Below, one piece after another: positions 7,957 through 9,391 of a DNA stretch of 9,391 nucleotides; within the stretch, counting starts at the first letter, position 1, and every line of letters starts with the position of its first letter. The DNA is from Lachnospiraceae bacterium. GTDB taxonomy: Bacteria; Bacillota; Clostridia; Lachnospirales; Lachnospiraceae. Where the stretch lies: assembly GCA_009774235.1 (NCBI GenBank), contig VSNJ01000156.1, positions 1-9,391 on the forward strand, written 5' to 3'. A program made the translations under genes and the position numbers. The notes under the pieces were generated by a model. That model worked only from the letters and a program-made list of their open reading frames with translations, had not been told where the DNA came from and did no database searches.

Positions 7957-7994
7957 TATTCATAGCTGGTGCAGGTAAAGAAGTGCTATGAATA
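7957..7994 (-). promoter_or_regulatory. Leader hairpin 1 upstream of the peptidase gene
   Basis: The arms TATTCATAGC (7957-7966) and GCTATGAATA (7985-7994) form a perfect 10-bp stem around an 18-base loop that reads ACUUCUUUACCUGCACCA on the minus strand. It lies about 90 bases before the peptidase start and is four bases from a second hairpin. It does not match a riboswitch class that I recognise. It could be a regulatory leader element or a dyad operator. Confidence 0.4.
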
Positions 7995-7997
7995 GTT

Positions 7998-8020
7998 AAG
8001 ACCCTTGTTTAAAGGGTCTT
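7998..8020. terminator. Leader hairpin 2, or upstream terminator, before the peptidase gene
   Basis: The 9-bp perfect stem AAGACCCTT/AAGGGTCTT has a 5-base loop (8007-8011). On the plus strand it is followed by GTATTT and on the minus strand by AACTATT, so it is at best a weak intrinsic terminator. It may insulate the peptidase gene from the accessory segment to its right, or fold in the peptidase 5' leader with the adjacent hairpin. Confidence 0.4.
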
Positions 8021-8043
8021 GTATTTAAGGCGGTATATCTTAA

Positions 8044-8072
8044 TTTACAAAAAATAACACTGGACTTATATA
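8044..8072 (+). promoter_or_regulatory. Possible plus-strand promoter reading into the palindromic element
   Basis: TTTACA (8044-8049, 5 of 6 consensus) and TATATA (8067-8072, 4 of 6) are separated by 17 bases. A transcript would begin near 8079 and run through the repeat element at 8130-8490. The region is so A/T-rich that chance matches are likely. The peptidase promoter must also lie around here on the minus strand, but I could not identify a convincing one. Confidence 0.2.
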
Positions 8073-8129
8073 GTAATAATATTATATTTTAATAAAATTT
8101 GCAATAGATTATGTGGAATTTCAAGAGAG

Positions 8130-8213
8130 TATTTGAAAATTAAAAAGTACACAAAATTATTGGCTCTGGCAATTCCAAAATTTTACCCCAGGCAGCACGC
8201 TTCCACTTGGATG
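8130..8213 (+). repeat. Extra left-arm copy of the palindromic element
   Basis: This is a partial copy of the element at 8263-8489, displaced by 132 bases. It shares TATTTGAAAATT at its left end and an exact 27-base direct repeat (8161-8187 equals 8293-8319, beginning TGGCTCTGGC). A 26-base stretch after that matches 21 of 26 bases (8188-8213 against 8320-8345). It lacks the internal stem-loop and the right arm. Its first 12 bases (8130-8141) are exactly complementary to 8479-8490, so it could pair with the right arm of the neighbouring element. No protein-like signal is present. Confidence 0.8.
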
Positions 8214-8262
8214 CAATGTCATTTGGTTAAGAAAATTTCCTATAAACGGCAGATTTACATGG

Positions 8263-8489
8263 ATTTGAAAATTAGATATTTCACAAGTTATGTGGCTCTG
8301 GCAATTCCAAAATTTTACCAACAGCAGCCCGCTTCCGCTTGGATGGATACGCAATGGTGCATAAAGCCTTAAAGGACAAGGCTTAAGCACCAGCGTATCC
8401 ATAACAGCTGCTTTTTGGTAAAATATTTGGAACTTGCCAGAGCAATATAAGCTTTGTACATTTTTACTATTTAAAGACAATTTTCAAAT
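8263..8489. repeat. Large nested palindromic element (MITE-like or structured RNA)
   Basis: A 227-base imperfect palindrome can fold into one long hairpin with about 64 base pairs. The paired blocks, from outside in, are 8263-8273 with 8479-8489 (11 bp, perfect); 8295-8319 with 8417-8443 (two single-base bulges); 8323-8327 with 8408-8412; 8343-8352 with 8393-8402 (10 bp, perfect); 8355-8360 with 8387-8392; and 8364-8370 with 8378-8384, closing on a 7-base loop. A pyrimidine-rich stretch (8328-8342) stays unpaired. No T-run or transposase is present. It may be a miniature inverted-repeat element, an intergenic palindromic repeat family, or a structured noncoding RNA. The short open frames inside are by-products of the repeat. 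Confidence 0.75.
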
Positions 8490-8490
8490 A

Positions 8491-8702
8491 TGCAAGGCAT
8501 TACAACTGCTGCTTATTATTTTCCTTATAAATAAATTTTTAGTAAAGATAAATTGAACATTATCAGAACTATGTGATATCTAGCAGTTGCTTTTAATGGT
8601 CATAAGTGGTTATATTGGGAATGTCTGATGCAGCAATAACAGTTAAATACCAGGTGTATGCTAAATAAAAAATATCAGTATTTAATCATTTTGATAAATA
8701 CA
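8491..8702. other. Intergenic stretch with no recognisable feature
   Basis: This A/T-rich sequence lies between the palindromic element and the abiH-type promoter. I see no open frame with a ribosome-binding site, no tRNA-like fold and no strong hairpin. The only repeats are short and widely separated (for example CAACTGCT near 8503 and AGCAGTTG near 8582). Confidence 0.5.
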
Positions 8703-8734
8703 TTGACAATTATATGTGCATATGTTAATGTCAA
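8703..8734 (+). promoter_or_regulatory. Promoter and operator-like palindrome of the AbiH-type gene
   Basis: A perfect -35 hexamer TTGACA (8703-8708) is followed, after 15 bases, by a weak -10-like GTTAAT (8724-8729). The same stretch is an imperfect palindrome: TTGACA on the left and TGTCAA (8729-8734) on the right flank an inner dyad ATATG-TG-CATAT (8712-8723). A dimeric repressor bound here would cover the promoter. The start codon lies 60 bases downstream of the palindrome. The dyad symmetry is visible; its function is inferred. Confidence 0.45.
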
Positions 8735-8793
8735 AAAAATTGGTTGTATGCGGAAAATAACCAATAAAATAACAAAATGGAGAAAAATGTAAC

Positions 8794-9391
8794 ATGAATA
8801 TATTAGTATTAGGAAATGGATTTGACCTTGCACATGGATTGCCAACAAGTTATATTAATTTTTTAGAATTTTGTGAAAAAGTAATACCAATATATAATGG
8901 TATAGATAAATTATATATTTCTTATAAGAGTAATTTTTTATCAGATTGGAAAATTAATAATGAAATAAAAGATTTTCTGGAAGATGCATATAAAAGCAGG
9001 AAAAAAGAGAACAATATAATTTATACAAAATATCCAAAATTAGATGAGTTATATTCACTTATTAAAAATAATATATGGTTTTATTATTTTAAAAAGTGTA
9101 ATAAGCATGGAAAAGAAAACTGGATAGATTTTGAGAATGAAATATCAAAAGTAATAAAGTCAATAACACAAGTAATGGAAGAATTTGAAATTTCATTATA
9201 TAGTGAAGAACTTAATTATATGGATGGAAATTCATACCCTGGTATAGATTCTGTGTATTATAATATTTTAAATATAATGAGAAAATGTAAAAAAGGTATA
9301 TTATATAAATTTACTTATTTAGAAATAAAGAATGATTTATTAGATGATTTGAACTGTTTAACAGGGGCATTAGAAAGATATCTTACAGAGG
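8794..9391 (+). CDS. AbiH-family abortive-infection (phage defence) protein, N-terminal part
   Basis: The first 199 codons are open and run off the window, so the C-terminus is missing. The opening MNILVLGNGFDLAHGLPTSY is the hallmark of the AbiH family, whose lactococcal founder blocks phage multiplication by abortive infection. A second family motif follows, WIDFENEI, at about 110-117. The G-N-G-F-D glycine loop with downstream G-L-P-T resembles the nucleotide-binding segment of SIR2-like proteins, so an NAD-linked mechanism is conceivable; this is inference. ATG 8794 has GGAG at 8779-8782, 11 bases upstream, which is a slightly long spacing; an earlier ATG at 8787 is followed at once by a stop. 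The codons are overwhelmingly A/T-ending, and the gene looks visibly poorer in G+C than the peptidase and cohesin-like genes, a common sign of horizontal gain. Further defence genes may lie beyond the window. Confidence 0.85.
   Translation, partial: MNILVLGNGFDLAHGLPTSYINFLEFCEKVIPIYNGIDKLYISYKSNFLSDWKINNEIKDFLEDAYKSRKKENNIIYTKYPKLDELYSLIKNNIWFYYFKKCNKHGKENWIDFENEISKVIKSITQVMEEFEISLYSEELNYMDGNSYPGIDSVYYNILNIMRKCKKGILYKFTYLEIKNDLLDDLNCLTGALERYLTE

Noticed and set aside
7870..8040. Cyclic-di-GMP or other known riboswitch in the peptidase leader
   Set aside because: I compared the two hairpins with remembered consensus features and found no conserved core; they remain unassigned stems.
8130..8345. 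CRISPR array
   Set aside because: There are only two direct copies with a 132-base period, the similarity extends well beyond a repeat-sized unit, and there are no regular spacers.
8133..8480. Open reading frames on both strands across the palindromic element, encoding repeated LAIPKFY- or KFWNCQS-like peptides
   Set aside because: The repeated peptides merely mirror the DNA repeat arms. There is no good ribosome site, no recognisable domain and no codon bias like that of the real genes.
8263..8489. Integron attC site or insertion-sequence end
   Set aside because: No attC core site sequences, no integrase or transposase remnant, and no evident target-site duplication flanking the element.
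8130..8793. Retron-type noncoding RNA upstream of a defence gene
   Set aside because: The long hairpin is reminiscent of an msd region, but no reverse transcriptase is visible and the adjacent gene is AbiH-like. It would need a reverse transcriptase just beyond the window to be reconsidered.

Overview
The window is low-GC Firmicutes DNA. It most resembles a gut Lachnospiraceae-type Clostridia: the codon choice is A/T-rich, the Shine-Dalgarno sequences are strong (GGAGG or AAGGA type), and it encodes lysine-rich FN3-like repeat domains and a dockerin-bearing M60 metallopeptidase. This placement is an inference from style and gene content; no marker gene is present.

Layout. Positions 1-112 hold a promoter and Shine-Dalgarno for a stand-alone CheY-like receiver protein (122-490, +). 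It converges on a GNAT acetyltransferase (598-1128, -), with hairpin-forming sequence between and at their 3' ends. Further right, still on the minus strand, lies a secreted 416-residue protein (1282-2532) with a cohesin-like N-terminal domain, a Pro/Thr/Ser/Gly linker and two lysine-rich FN3-like domains. Upstream of it is a giant 1738-residue secreted peptidase (2653-7869) of the M60/enhancin type. It carries an HEIGH zinc site, discoidin-like and FN3 modules, and a clear two-repeat dockerin near its N-terminus. The two secreted proteins are codirectional and 120 bp apart, with a hairpin between them.

The 924-bp stretch 7870-8793 has no credible gene. It holds two hairpins in the probable 5' leader of the peptidase, then a large nested palindrome (8263-8489) preceded by a second copy of its left arm (8130-8213). 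At the right end is a TTGACA/TGTCAA palindrome in the likely promoter of the last gene. That gene (8794 to beyond the window end, +) is the N-terminal part of an AbiH-family phage-defence protein and is noticeably more A/T-rich than the rest.

How the parts may work together. The peptidase probably attacks host glycoproteins such as mucins outside the cell. It has a dockerin but no sortase motif, and the adjacent secreted protein has a cohesin-like fold and a very basic C-terminus suited to holding the cell envelope. Together they look like a possible two-gene, non-cellulosomal cohesin-dockerin system that keeps a mucinase at the cell surface. The palindrome-AbiH segment looks like a separate accessory or defence module.
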